Below are positions 1-11,445 of a stretch of 64,000 bases of DNA, piece by piece. This stretch comes from Cylindrotheca closterium. Lineage: Eukaryota > Bacillariophyta > Bacillariophyceae > Bacillariales > Bacillariaceae. Made by a program: the position numbers and the translations under genes. The stretch's first letter is position 1. Each line of letters opens with the position of its first letter. The notes beneath the pieces were generated by a model, which was not told where the DNA came from, made no database searches, and saw only the letters and a list, made by a program, of their open reading frames with translations. The stretch is from positions 210,898-274,897 of the forward strand of contig CAKOGP040001936.1 in the NCBI GenBank assembly GCA_933822405.4. Direction: 5' to 3'.

Positions 1-2
1 GG

Positions 3-1130
3 TTTCCACCCCCTTCGATAAATACAAACAACGAAAAGGAATTGTTAAGCAGAGTGTCAAAGTTGCACCAGCACAATCATGTTGACGATAACGCGTTGCG
101 TCCGTGTCACCAACTTGACTACGCCACTTCTGGTATTTTGTGTGTTGCAAGAACCCATGAGGCAGCTTCAGCTGCTGGAGTGTTATGGGAGGGTAGAAAA
201 GTATCAAAGTCGTACTTGGCAGTGATACATGGCCACATCAAGTCAAACACTTCGCTTCCAGTTTTGAAATCTGAAGTTGTATTGTCGACATTATCACAAG
301 TGGAGAGAAGCTATCGGAACAGAAGGGGAAAATCAAAATCGAAGGTCACTTTTAATGGCTTCATGCCCCCTCATGCAATATTTTGTAAATGGAAGTCTGT
401 TAGGGAGAATGGGAAAGCAAAAAAGAAAAAGCGCAGGCGCGCTAGTCAACTCTCTGAGGAGCAGTGGTCGAAAGTATGGGAACCTATAGAGAAGATTGTT
501 CCGGAAACTGCGGTAGCCATGGATTGGAAAGATCTTTGCAAAAATCGAGTTGAATGGAAAAAAACTTTTGTGGCAGCCGCAGCAATTCACAATCGTTTAC
601 TTCGGAACGAAAGAGAAGCTGAAGAACCAGAAAAGGGGGAACCAAGTCTGCCGACATTGTTCATGGTCGAGGAAGACCTGTATATCTTCTGTCCTCTTGC
701 ACAGGCGTCGAGTGACTTTACTATGAAGATTCCTTTATCAATCGCGCAGTTGTACCCTTCGGTGGCAAAACTTGGAGCAAACGACGACGAGGAGGACTTC
801 AAGCCTTCACTAACTCGATGTCAAATCATTGAAGAGGTAACCTATCGAGGAAGACCAGCTACAAAAGTAAAGTTGTGGCCGATTACAGGCCGCCGCCACC
901 AGCTTCGAGTGCATACGGCCTTGAGTGGACATGCTATACTTGGAGATGTTAGCTACAGTAGTGATGTTAACGAACAGGAAGCAACAACGAAAACGCGACT
1001 TCCACCGAGGATGTGTCTACATGCGTACTCACTAGCTTTACCGCTGTTAGGTGAAAGGCAGGACTGGAGTATCACAACCACAGACCCTTTTTCAGTTGTT
1101 GAAGGGGAGCTAGTGATAAAAGAAATATAG
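3..1130 (+). CDS. RluA/RPUSD-type pseudouridine synthase (5' partial)
   Basis: Isomerises selected uridines in rRNA, tRNA or mRNA to pseudouridine. The frame is open to the left edge, so the N-terminus lies outside the window and no ATG is visible. The family signature HQLDYATSG is present, and its Asp (codon 117-119) is the catalytic residue. The C-terminal motif GRRHQLRVH followed by GHAILGD is the second conserved block of the RluA family. Between the two blocks sits a long insertion of roughly 120-150 residues, rich in Lys and Arg and then charged, which is larger than in bacterial RluA and more like eukaryotic RPUSD proteins. Family assignment is firm; the RNA substrate and compartment cannot be told without the N-terminus. 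Confidence 0.88.
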   Translation, partial: FPPPSINTNNEKELLSRVSKLHQHNHVDDNALRPCHQLDYATSGILCVARTHEAASAAGVLWEGRKVSKSYLAVIHGHIKSNTSLPVLKSEVVLSTLSQVERSYRNRRGKSKSKVTFNGFMPPHAIFCKWKSVRENGKAKKKKRRRASQLSEEQWSKVWEPIEKIVPETAVAMDWKDLCKNRVEWKKTFVAAAAIHNRLLRNEREAEEPEKGEPSLPTLFMVEEDLYIFCPLAQASSDFTMKIPLSIAQLYPSVAKLGANDDEEDFKPSLTRCQIIEEVTYRGRPATKVKLWPITGRRHQLRVHTALSGHAILGDVSYSSDVNEQEATTKTRLPPRMCLHAYSLALPLLGERQDWSITTTDPFSVVEGELVIKEI

Positions 1131-1445
1131 TATTACAGTAGAATGCATCTTTCTAGTTGATCTACCGTACATGCGTCGAAGATTTTTTCTATTTCAATCA
1201 AGCCCACAAGCTACAGTAACTGAAGATCTGTTTCAATCGTGAGGTATATATTTACGAGTAGTTGTGACTAATTCAGTCACGAATGTGGCAAGTTTCGAGT
1301 ACTCGTGCTAGAAAACTTCAGAACATATTTCGTGGAGAGAACTATCTGTCAACGAACACGGTAATGGCTATATAGTAGAGGTAATTGACTATCAAAGCTG
1401 CACCTTTGTAAGCACTTGCTTTGCCTACATCTGGAACGAAAGCAG
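1131..1445. other. intergenic, no gene seen
   Basis: AT-rich spacer between the pseudouridine synthase stop and the diacylglycerol kinase start. I see no conserved ORF, RNA gene or repeat. Confidence 0.5.
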
Positions 1446-4400
1446 ATGACCACGTATGTGGACGTTGATAGGTCCGCCGAGGCAATTCAGGAGGACGAAG
1501 AACTCATAGAGGCCGTCAACCAAATTGTCGAGAAGACTGCAGAAATCATCTACGAAGATGTCAAGAACGATGTTTCTGGATTCTATTTGAAAGTGAGACA
1601 ATCAATCTATACGATGTTCCCATTTTTGATGTGTTGGAAGGATGACCGAGCTTTGTTCTGGGATGACATGCACAAGTTAGCAGTAACCTTTGCTTTGTTT
1701 GTTCTAGCGTTTCTGATCCTCTCGCCGTCGCAATTCTGGGTAAAGAAATCCTCATCGTGGTTATCTTTTGGAAATAAAACTTCAAAAACTCAGCGAAAGG
1801 CCTCAGCGCGACATTTCAACCATCTCCAAAGGCTGAGACGTTTCACTTCTCGCGGTGATGAAACCGAATCATCAGAGGATATATTGGAACGACCACAACC
1901 TCAACGAAGAAGATCATTTTCGAGCGTCGATTACAAACTTAAGGATTTTGAAATGGATGACGATGAAGACGAGGATGAGGATGAGGAAAAAGAAGAGGAG
2001 AGATTTGCCAAGATGTGGCCAACGATAGTTTCGCAATCGCGGTATCGAAGTTTGGTGTTGCCTCCCGAGTGCAAACGAGTAGACAAGCCACCTAGTAGTT
2101 ACATGATCTCCACATTAAAAGAAGAGAAGAAAGATGACAAAGAGCAAGGTGACGACGATAATCCATTTGATCGGCTGGTGACCTACTGGAGGCACTTTCT
2201 TGTTTTCATGGTGTCAATGATGCGATATGATTACGGAGGGGCAGGGTGGACGTTGTTCTACTGGCTGGAGTCTCTGGGCAGAGCGAGAAAAAAGATGCAG
2301 AAATCAAAGAAAGACGACAGCAATGACGACGACGAGTCAGAGTCCAGCAGCGTGCTAGACAAGCGGAGTGGTTTTGGTACAGCTTCCGCCCAGACCACTT
2401 CCGAGTCGTCCCCTGTTATGAAGCCAAGAGGCAGACCCAGAAGAAAACGAGACTCGATAATGGCGCAACAACCTTGTCGTGAAACTATTGATGGTTCGAA
2501 AGTTGTCACTAATGAGAATGACACGAACGATGCTACCGATACTCCGAATGTCCCACAAAGCACTCAATCGCAGCTTTCCACGGGGGACGAGGAGAAGAAA
2601 GACTGCGTTGATGACAGCGAAAGTACAAGAACACTCGTAGAAGAAAGTTCCATTTCATCTCCACCGTCGACACCTAAGAAAAGCACGACGACAGAATCTT
2701 GTGCCTCTAGTGAGCCGCCTACAAAAAAAGATAGTTTTTCAAGTGTTTACGACACTCCAGCAAATGATCGCAGCTCTGATCCAACAACACCAAGCGACCC
2801 TGTTGTTCCCTTGGAATTCGATTGCGATGAGGCTACAAACCCGGTATTACATTCCGGAAGGACGAAAGACGCGCTGAAATATTACCGACCAGCAACACAG
2901 CGGAAGAATCTAGGAACAGACTTTATGTCACGTGAGAAGAATTATCTGACATCGTCTGCACCCGGAAGTTTTCTTCCCAACATGAGAGGTCAAGTGGAAC
3001 GGAGAGGATCTGCAGATGATACTTATTTCTTTGAAGCGGCTAGTACCGATGAGTCACTGCGTAAAATGGCAGTAGAGATCCCGGTTCCAGATCGAAATGG
3101 GTACATTTTGGGCGACGAGTTTCTTGAAGATGATGAAAACACGCCGCTACTTGTTTTTGTTAATTCCAGATCTGGTCCACAACAAGGCCACCTCTTGATT
3201 ACCCAACTTCGTAGTTTGCTGAATCCGGTTCAAGTTTGGGACTTATCGGACGGAGGACCGGAAGAAGCTTTAGAGAGTTTTTCTGCTTTTACAAGATTGC
3301 GGATTTTGGTTTGTGGTGGTGACGGTACAGTGAGCTGGATCATTAGTACCATCGAAAAGATGAAGCTGCAAAGATGGCCACCCATTGCAATCTTACCCTT
3401 GGGGACAGGCAATGATTTGGCTAGAGTACACGGTTGGGGTGGTGGGTATAGTAACGAGTCTCTAATTGAAATACTTGAGCAGGTTGCTGAAAGCTATATT
3501 TCTTGGCTCGACCGATGGGAATTTACTATCGAAAATAAGAAGGGAAAAGTGAAAAAGGTGAAGTCCTTCTTCAACTACTTTGGGGTCGGTGCAGATGCCC
3601 AGATGGCGTTGCAAGTTCACAAGGTGAGTGTACAATTCCCTAGCCATCCACAGGTATCTTTGATGTACTCCGTACTAATCTTGTGCTCTATCTAGCTGCG
3701 GGAATACCAACCGAATCTATTCTTTTCGCGAGTCATCAACAAGGCCTGGTATGGGATATTTGGTGCCGAAGATGCCATCAAGGTCCGTAACATTACCTCC
3801 TTTTGCTTTAGTCCTTTGTGTTTTCCTAACCAGTGATGAACAATAGGCAACTTCATTGAATCTCCCAAACGACATAACACTCATTGCAGACGGCGTCGAG
3901 GTTCCTCTTCCGCCTGATTCTCAAGGGATTATTCTCTTGAACATTGATTCGTATGGGGGAGGTGTTCCGCTATGGGCTCGTGGTTCAAAGGAATCGCCCT
4001 CAATCAGCAATAGTATTGATCGCCCGTACTCGATAAAAAGATCAAGGAGCCTCGAGTAAGTACCATTGATGTGTTGGAATCACAAGTTTGAGCCAAAAGG
4101 CTATATTTCTCATGCTTTGGTTTGTGAAGTCCCGGTTGGATGCGAAGAAGGAGTAGAGCGCTGGGATTAGATGAAATCGACCCGCCTTCCATGTTTGGAG
4201 AAGAGGATGGCGTCGATGACATTTCGACATGTCTCACCGACGAAGAAAGGTTTGCTAGAGTTACAAGTTGTGAGCGCCCGAGCAGCTGCCAAGATGGTTT
4301 CCTAGATGTTGTTTCGGTTCGCGGATCGTTTCATTTAGGACAAATTCGTGTCGGACTCAGTACGTGTCAGCAACTTTGCCAATGCAGGGATCTCAAAATT

Positions 4401-4763
4401 GTCATCAAACGCAAAGTTCCAGTTCAACTAGATGGTGAACCTTGGAGTCAGAGTGCATGTACACTCCATGTGAAACGGAAAAAGGAGGCTGCAATTATGT
4501 TGCACCGTTCTGCTGGTGATAGCAACGGTGTGGAAACTGAAATGTCAAAACTTCTTGATTGGGCCGAAGAACGCTCCTACATTGATAGTGAGACGCACGC
4601 GGTGCTGATGAAAGAATTCAGCCGTCGCATCGAAAACAAGACGCGCGAACGTCGGCTAAGATCCAAGGACGGTTTGATTCTATCACTGAAACGAGCCATG
4701 GAGAGTACTGGGAATTTGGGGAATGGGGGATACCAGAGCGGTCACAATGGAATTATGTTTTAG
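1446..4763 (+). CDS. diacylglycerol kinase, membrane-anchored, 4 exons
   Basis: Phosphorylates diacylglycerol to phosphatidic acid, tuning lipid second messengers. Proposed exons are 1446-3623, 3696-3782, 3847-4055 and 4130-4763, giving 1,035 residues. All three introns (64-74 bases) are GT-AG and keep frame across conserved sequence. A hydrophobic segment near residues 78-94 probably anchors it to membrane. Residues about 120-520 are acidic, Ser/Thr-rich and probably disordered. The catalytic domain starts near residue 565, with the glycine-rich GGDGT near residue 622 and PLGTGNDLAR after it. The accessory domain, including QLDGEPW, is spread over exons 2-4. No C1 domain is evident, unlike many animal enzymes. 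The ATG at 1446 is the first in frame; the frame is open a little upstream without another ATG. Confidence 0.9.
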
Positions 4764-5251
4764 ATTGTATTGCACAAATCATGCTGCACATGAATTGGTG
4801 GAGTTTGACACGCTTTGATTCAATCCTCGATCCAACCCAGCTATCGAGAGAATTAAAAAATCAGTTACTCCCTGTCAACTAGTTTGAAGTACATGTACAC
4901 GAGTACGAGGTACTGACTGTACTGTACAATACCCTGGTACACGTGTACTGGTACCAGATATAACACTTTTTTCAGTCTACATTTGTTGTCTTTCGGAAGT
5001 CTCAGTCCGATGGTACGCGACCACCTCATTGGTTCAAAAGTTTGATTAAACAAGACTGATGTCGAGTGTGACATAAATCTGCCGGTATTTTATATTTACA
5101 TTACTGTATATCAAAGAAATGAAGTTTTAGTCGAGCGTTGAACAAACCCACAAAATTTGAGCTGCCAAAGCAGTTTGAGACAATACATTCATCATCGAAA
5201 GAATCAGACTGGCCAATAGTGACCCGAAAGTAACATTAACGTAGCAGCAAG
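4764..5251. other. intergenic with GTAC palindrome cluster
   Basis: 488-base spacer. Bases 4889-4955 are dense in GTAC-centred palindromes (GTACATGTAC, ACTGTACTGTAC, GTACACGTGTAC, TGGTACCA). No ORF with recognisable content. It lies upstream of the WW-domain gene and so may contain its promoter. Confidence 0.5.
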
Positions 5252-7738
5252 ATGGCAACGGAGGTGGAAATTGATCCATCCTTCCAGCTGAAGCCAGATT
5301 CGGAACTAACGGCGACTCAAGACATGCCACAAAACACCAAAACCTATGCTGACTCCAATGGGACAAGGAAATCTCCTCGGAAGAAGAGTCTAATGGGCGT
5401 CTTCAAAAAGAAGAAGAACATGCAATACGAGACGATGGAGGATACCCCAGCAACTGCTCCTTCGACACCAGAGGGAAACGAAGATCTCGAGATTGATCTA
5501 ACCGTCAACGTCGTCTCGGCTGCTGGAGAGGATCCAGCTTTTGGGTTTGACGCGGATGATAACAATAATATGATGGCCATGGACGTTCCTGATATCTTTC
5601 CACATGAAGGGCAACGCACGGCGACTTCCGACGACCAGAACCAAATCGTCCAACCGGCCCAATTCAAGGTCCCAACTCAATTTGAGCCAGAGCTGGAAGT
5701 TGTTCTGGACGATACACACGACAAGCAGCTGCAAAAGGAAAACGAACAGGCGCGAAAACACCTTGAAACTGCACATCAGCAAGTTGGCCTAGTTTCCACA
5801 CACACCAATGATCTAGCAAAAGACGATGCTGTATTTTGCACCCCCTTGAATGGCTTTTATGAAGAACCACCAAAGGCCCAACAACCTGCTAATGGATTTG
5901 AAACTGCCGAGTCCAGTCAGGATCCGCCACTCCAAGCGACCAAGCAACGGGCGGTTATCACCACATCTGATCTTGGCGAGGAGTACGCTAGGCACGAAAA
6001 TTTTGAAGTCGTTTTGGATCCATCTTACTACTCCCCCTCGGAAAAGAATGGTTTCAGTGAAAAAAGGGGCGCTGAAGCCGGCAGAATCACTATACCAACT
6101 GTCGACAATGCAGCACTTGAAATTCAGCGAGACTTAGAAGGCTTTGAGCGACAAATGAAAGAAGAATCGAGGGAAGAAAAGTCACCAGGAACACAACTGG
6201 AATCAAAGCAGCTGGAGCCATTGGTCTCTCATGAAGCACCGAGAGCTTCACCCTCCCCGCTGGATGCGGGAAGCGAAGAATTACCAATGGGTGTGGTCGA
6301 GGTATCAATCGAAGAACCGCCAGAAGTTAAGATAAGCGTCGAGACGCAACCCGCAGTTCAAGAGACAAAGCCGAAGAAAGAGAAGAAGAGCCGAAAAATG
6401 AATCTCGGAAAGCTGACGAAGAAAGTCAAAGCCATGTCTTCCAGGGCATCCGTAAAAGCTCTTTCATCGAAGGCATCCAAGGTATTGAAGAGCGTACCAA
6501 CTCCAGTTTTGCCATCCAAGAAAGATAGACAAGAATTCAGCCCTTCTGCGGAGGAGTCAGAAAAAACTGCGGAGCCAGAAAAACCAACGAAACCAAAAGC
6601 ACTATGGAGAGCTGTAGAAGATCCAAATTCCGGAAAGTTTTACTACTATCATCGAAATACGCGAGAAACGACTTGGAGCAAACCGCAAGAATATATGGCG
6701 TATGAAGGAGCCATGGCGAAATACGAGCGTGATCGTATTTCTTACGAAAAGTACCATCACAAGCCAATTGAAGAGCTTGTAATTGATACGAGTATCAACG
6801 CTGAAGGCTCACCATCGGGGCAGGATGACCTCTCGAACGGAACTGAGGACCAAATGGATGACGATGAAGTGGACAGGCTTGGGTTAAAGAATGTTGAATA
6901 TCTCGAAGAGGAACCATTTGATGAAGGACCTTCCGAACCAAAACCCTTTGACGAAGCGTATGACGATCCACGGCCATTAGCTCCATTAGGCTCGCAAGGC
7001 AGGGTGGCTTCTCAATTTAGTACAATGACGGAAAAGACTGAACGAATCAACAACGTTACAAATGGGAGTCAAATTTCACACAAGAGCCAAGGATTTTCTG
7101 GGCTCGAAATCTTGGATGAAGACAAACGCGAGCATCAGAGTGAGCAAAGCTTCAGTGGTGCAATGAGGGGACCAAGAGCTCCGCGCCCTGTTCCCCGTGT
7201 GTCAAGCAGTCACCGAACGAGAGAGCTCCGAGTGGAAGATCTTGGTGGCTCTCGTATTGCTGCGGAGACATTTGATAGGCGTGGCAGAGTTGTGAAGGGC
7301 CGCGAGCTATCTTCTAACGAGGAGGTTTCCTCTTTGTCGGAGCGGAGACCAGCTAACGGCACGTTTGACCAAGACGATACGATTTCTGGTCTGAGTGACG
7401 TGGATATGGACTACAACATGCGAAGAGACAACTTCAATAATGCAAGACATCGCGCTCTCGATGATGCCATAGAGAGAAAAGACGGAGATCTTTTCAAGGC
7501 TCTGATGGCTGGTATGAAAGCCTCTGGTGATGGCATACAGAAGACATATCCTGGTTGGAATCAGAGTGAAGTCGACAGAATGATTGCCAGGGATGATTGG
7601 GATACTGTCCGGTCTTATGTCTCAGCCATAAGAGGCGTCAACTCAATGCCACATCTACCAACTAATGTGGCACCAGCACGATTTGGCAAAAACACTACCG
7701 ACGAAGTAGCGTCTTTGGATACTGACTACTCGGTCTAA
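5252..7738 (+). CDS. WW-domain protein, large, mostly disordered
   Basis: An 828-residue single-exon protein. A WW domain near residues 450-485 is clear: W in LWRAVEDP, then GKFYYYHRNTRETTWSKP with the second conserved Trp and the Pro. WW domains bind proline-rich ligands. The N-terminal half is acidic and low in complexity; a Lys/Ser-rich stretch (about residues 370-430) precedes the WW domain. The last 120 residues look more ordered and predicted helical, ending in an acidic tail. No catalytic domain is seen, so an adaptor or scaffold role is an inference. The ATG at 5252 follows an A-rich context (GCAAGATGG). It converges on the CCCH/Smr gene 134 bases downstream. Confidence 0.75.
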   Translation: MATEVEIDPSFQLKPDSELTATQDMPQNTKTYADSNGTRKSPRKKSLMGVFKKKKNMQYETMEDTPATAPSTPEGNEDLEIDLTVNVVSAAGEDPAFGFDADDNNNMMAMDVPDIFPHEGQRTATSDDQNQIVQPAQFKVPTQFEPELEVVLDDTHDKQLQKENEQARKHLETAHQQVGLVSTHTNDLAKDDAVFCTPLNGFYEEPPKAQQPANGFETAESSQDPPLQATKQRAVITTSDLGEEYARHENFEVVLDPSYYSPSEKNGFSEKRGAEAGRITIPTVDNAALEIQRDLEGFERQMKEESREEKSPGTQLESKQLEPLVSHEAPRASPSPLDAGSEELPMGVVEVSIEEPPEVKISVETQPAVQETKPKKEKKSRKMNLGKLTKKVKAMSSRASVKALSSKASKVLKSVPTPVLPSKKDRQEFSPSAEESEKTAEPEKPTKPKALWRAVEDPNSGKFYYYHRNTRETTWSKPQEYMAYEGAMAKYERDRISYEKYHHKPIEELVIDTSINAEGSPSGQDDLSNGTEDQMDDDEVDRLGLKNVEYLEEEPFDEGPSEPKPFDEAYDDPRPLAPLGSQGRVASQFSTMTEKTERINNVTNGSQISHKSQGFSGLEILDEDKREHQSEQSFSGAMRGPRAPRPVPRVSSSHRTRELRVEDLGGSRIAAETFDRRGRVVKGRELSSNEEVSSLSERRPANGTFDQDDTISGLSDVDMDYNMRRDNFNNARHRALDDAIERKDGDLFKALMAGMKASGDGIQKTYPGWNQSEVDRMIARDDWDTVRSYVSAIRGVNSMPHLPTNVAPARFGKNTTDEVASLDTDYSV

Positions 7739-7872
7739 ATGTAAACTCATAACGGAGATGGTTCTTCTTTTGTGCAGTTTTCATTTAGTCTCATCATACA
7801 GGACTCATCGAGCACGAAGTGTGTCCGAACGAATGTGTCCAAGAGCTGAAAAAAGTATTTTTCCTATCAAAA

Positions 7873-9813
7873 CTATCGTTTTACAAGTAACGCTCCTCCA
7901 AGCCCATTCCTATCTCTTCCTCTATAGCAGTTGTACCCTTCCTCCACTAGCCATGTTGTCACTGCACGTTCCAAGGCTCCACCTCCTTTCTGATGCGTTT
8001 TGGATCCAACGTGATGTCCAGTACCAGTGACAATCCATACCTCATGTAGCTCAGATAGCTTGTTCGGCAGGACCCTGGCCAAGACAGCTGAAAAAGTCTT
8101 GGTAGACTGGAAATGGAGGTCAATAACATCTCTTCTCTTGACGCTAGCTGAAACTCGGGTGTACCGTTCAATTGGATCAGGGATATGAAAGAATGTTGCA
8201 TCCCTATTTTCGTGAGGATTCCACAAATCTTGTGGGATACGAACCGTCGGCAGAGCTGATGGCGTTGCCGCTTTTGGACTAGCGACGCTCGTTGGAGATG
8301 CAAATTTAAACTGACTGTACCCTTTGGATGCAATATTGGCGAAAGAGCTTGCTTCCAAATTCGTTCGGACAGATGTTGGAGTACGATTAGCCTTCATTCC
8401 ATGAGATGACGCACTGCTACTATCCATTGTAGGTGTTGAAGCCGCTGGTAGCGGACCAAAGTCGCCTGAAAAGACCTGCTGCGGAGCTTGTGATCTGCTT
8501 GGTATATTTTCCACTAGTTTTGGGTTGAAGCCATGAAGGAATCTACAAGTACTTCCTTTTCCACACCTTCCTCGAAGCCAGAACAAACAGGTGTGACCTT
8601 CGACATCATGACTAAACTGGCAATCACTGCGATAGCAGCCGCCATGAAGCATGTGTCTGCAGACAGGCTTTGCTGTCATTGCTGCATCAACTACATATTG
8701 TGCAATATTGATATCACCTTTTGCAATAAACCCAGCTTCCCTCGCCGCCTCTTCACTCAGGTCATGATTCATGGACAATAGAATTTCGACACAGGAATCT
8801 AATTGTTGCTTGAAGAATTGATTGCCCGGAGGTGCACTGTGCAATGCAGTATTTGAAGGTTGCGTGGCTGATTTTGAGTTGCATGCAGAGTTATCTTCTA
8901 CATCCACACTGTTGGCTCGTGTCCGTGCTGGTCGAAAGAGTGCGGCTGCCAAATCTGGATCAGTATGAGTCTTTGACCCCTTTCGTCCACGGCTCATCTT
9001 TTCTGGTGCTTGTTGTTTTTTCACCGAGGCGGATGTTGCAGCTGAAAGCGTGGGGAAGGCACCTCCATCATCCGATGGTGAATCTGATTTCTTTCCATCA
9101 TCTGATTCTTTCTCCTGTTCTTGTTCTTGTTGATTCCTTTGTGTTAGTTCTTGTTCTTGTTTCTGCTGTTGCTGCTCAAAAGCCTCGCGAAAATGAGCGT
9201 GCCCACCAATTCTGGAAATGTGCGGAGATGGGTTGTTCAAAGCACCAAGAAGGTCCACAGGAACCAGCGCTTCCATTTTCATGGGAGATGGTGCGCCGAC
9301 TTGAATGGGAGTGAATGGCTCTCCAAACACAGAGTCGAATTTGACATCTTCAGAGGAAGTTTCTTTGCTAGACGTGTCGCTCATGCTCTTGAATGAATCC
9401 AAGCCTCCGCCGGAGTACAAACCAAAACTTTGGGACCTCTTTCGTGTCTGAACTCCCACGGTTGTAAAAACTCCAAAGCTAGCAGATCGACTTCTGGTTT
9501 CGCTGGGAATAGTTCCAGTACAAACAGCTGTTGCAATAGCCAAAACTGCTTGTGTTGCAGACTCATTCTCCATGCTACACTGATCCTCCAACAACTCCAG
9601 CAATGACTCAAATTCTGGCAACTTCGTAACCTCATCTTTGCTACTAATGTCCGCACAACGTAACAATGAAGTCACATATGGACCCACACTCTCATCCACC
9701 ACGGCTTCGGGAGGGCTCAGTCTTCGCAAGACGCGTATAGCGTATGCATCCACTGCCGTCTCCAACGCCGCCGACGAAGTCCCATTCATCTCCACCGATG
9801 TAATGGGCACCAT
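7873..9813 (-). CDS. CCCH zinc-finger and Smr-domain protein
   Basis: 646 residues, one exon. The centre carries two CCCH fingers in tandem: CRHMLHGGCYRSDCQFSH, then CLFWLRGRCGKGSTCRFLH, the RNA-binding type. The last 90 residues form a Smr domain with the DLHF motif and the GTGHH motif; Smr domains are found on nucleases and MutS2. Upstream is a disordered region with a Gln/Glu-rich tract, and a helical segment near residues 335-375 that could be a CUE/UBA-like domain (weak). The combination suggests an RNA-binding protein with possible endonuclease activity in RNA surveillance; that role is inferred. A second in-frame ATG lies eight codons downstream of the chosen start. The Smr domain also occurs in the MutS2 gene of this window. 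Confidence 0.85.
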   Translation of the reverse strand: MVPITSVEMNGTSSAALETAVDAYAIRVLRRLSPPEAVVDESVGPYVTSLLRCADISSKDEVTKLPEFESLLELLEDQCSMENESATQAVLAIATAVCTGTIPSETRSRSASFGVFTTVGVQTRKRSQSFGLYSGGGLDSFKSMSDTSSKETSSEDVKFDSVFGEPFTPIQVGAPSPMKMEALVPVDLLGALNNPSPHISRIGGHAHFREAFEQQQQKQEQELTQRNQQEQEQEKESDDGKKSDSPSDDGGAFPTLSAATSASVKKQQAPEKMSRGRKGSKTHTDPDLAAALFRPARTRANSVDVEDNSACNSKSATQPSNTALHSAPPGNQFFKQQLDSCVEILLSMNHDLSEEAAREAGFIAKGDINIAQYVVDAAMTAKPVCRHMLHGGCYRSDCQFSHDVEGHTCLFWLRGRCGKGSTCRFLHGFNPKLVENIPSRSQAPQQVFSGDFGPLPAASTPTMDSSSASSHGMKANRTPTSVRTNLEASSFANIASKGYSQFKFASPTSVASPKAATPSALPTVRIPQDLWNPHENRDATFFHIPDPIERYTRVSASVKRRDVIDLHFQSTKTFSAVLARVLPNKLSELHEVWIVTGTGHHVGSKTHQKGGGALERAVTTWLVEEGYNCYRGRDRNGLGGALLVKR

Positions 9814-10764
9814 TTTGTCGTCTATTTACAATTCTAATAAGACTTTCTTTGTCTCCTTCTTTAGTATCTCCGCGTCAACACGTAGTTGTCATTGCGACCA
9901 AAAAATGGGAACTCGGATGGATGAAACGAAACTCTATTTCTGCTTGGACAATGCTGCGTTGCTGATGAAATATTGTTCCCAACGGTGTTACTACTTTTTT
10001 TGAAGGAGATTGGTTTCTTTGGCGCTTGGAGGCTAATGAGAACTGTGTTCGACAGCACCCGGTATTCAAGTGTGATTCTTGTGCCTTGGGTCTTCGTCAC
10101 TTCAATTATTGCGTTCGTACCAAAATTTTACGTAGCCAAATTTTTTCTTTGATTCGAACTAGTCGATCATTGGGAACTTGTTGAGCTAATGTACAGTACA
10201 GTAGCGAGTAGAGTCGAGCAGTAAGGTACAGTAGTGGTACTGTAGCTATTTTACTGTTGTGGCTTGTTTCTCACCTCTCAAACGAAGCAGTATTTGAAAG
10301 TAGGACATGGCTTGGCATTCTACTTTGTGTTCTTCCGTTTCAATGCATACAGTACACGTACCTGGTACAGTATATACCGTACCATGGCACGGTATTGTGA
10401 CTGTCCTCACTACTTCCATCAAATTCAAATTCGGGATAACTCTTTTTTAACCGTTTATGCTCACCCCTCAACTATTTTCACCACCGACTACCTGCTACCG
10501 TTACCAGGTAGCTGGTACTGCAACCAAGACCGTGACCCACCTGTGGCAACAAGGAAAGGCTACTGATATAATAGGACTAGTAGCGTAGCCTTCGTTTTTA
10601 AATTCCATCTTACACTTTTAGTGATAGGTCTACTGTAGTTTCCAACGACGAGGCAGACGAACAAGTGACTACCTAACGGAGTAGTTCACAATGGTTACGA
10701 TCCCAGTTGAAGTAGAAGTAGCAGACGTGTACAATAAGAACAAAGTGGCTACAGTTTGTTGATC
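9814..10764. other. intergenic with GTAC-rich clusters
   Basis: About 950 bases between the CCCH/Smr start and the 3' end of the four-helix membrane protein. GTAC-centred short palindromes recur at 10190-10250, 10345-10395 and 10495-10525. I find no ORF with protein-like character and no RNA gene. Confidence 0.5.
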
Positions 10765-11445
10765 TTATGATTGCACATATGGGGTGTTGTATTCTCCTGG
10801 AGTATTTGGGTCACTCTTGTCCATTAGGTCCGAACGATGTGCGCCGAGAATTGCTGCAAAGGATCCCAATAGAATGCATTCTACCAAACATAGCAGGCTC
10901 ATGAATCCCTCTTGGGCTCCAGAGAACCCATCTTTACCTTCATCGAATTTGTAACCAGTGTATCTAGTGATACGAGTTCAATTGGATGCATGGGGTTAGT
11001 GAATCACTCACTCATTTTTCTACGAATCTTCTGATCGAACGAAACCAAGCTTGGCACTTACATCAATGAAAGGAAAAAGAACATTTGCGCCATTGCCAAA
11101 ACTCCACCCATAAAAAAACCAACGGCCATGGAATTGTGAAATTTGCGCATAATCATGGTACCACCAATGCTTAATCCCAACAACATGGCAGCAGACCAGA
11201 ACGAAACAAAGGCTTCCGCAAACGATCGAGATCCCATTACAACGCATGACATGAGTGCCAAAATTCCAGTCATTGCCAAGATCGAATACCTAGATCAAAT
11301 GAACCAATCAATGAGGGAGGGTTAGAATCAGAGGTTGTTGTGTATTGGAAACAAAGAGGGAATCGTACCACCATCCAGCAATTAAGCGCCTTGAGGACCC
11401 GCCGCAGAATTTGTGAGCTATCGCTGAAGTTACAGATGTCATCAT
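10765..11445 (-). CDS. four-helix membrane protein, unknown, 3 exons
   Basis: I do not recognise the family. Exons proposed on the minus strand are 11369-11445, 11062-11289 and 10765-10963, joining in frame to 167 residues. Both introns (79 and 98 bases) have GTA donors and CTAG acceptors. The product starts MMTSVTSAIAHKF and has four hydrophobic segments: two in the first part of exon 2, a third ending at the exon 2/3 junction, and a fourth in exon 3. The tail is short and hydrophilic, ending in TPYVQS. Without splicing, exon 2 would stop after the third helix at a TAA inside the GTAAGT donor, which argues for the intron. A remote likeness to TMEM14 proteins (MRKFHNSM then a Gly-rich helix) is too weak to name it. 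Confidence 0.65.

Noticed and set aside
11062..11289. Naming the four-helix protein a TMEM14 homologue
   Set aside because: Only a short local likeness; Gly spacing and overall layout do not match well.
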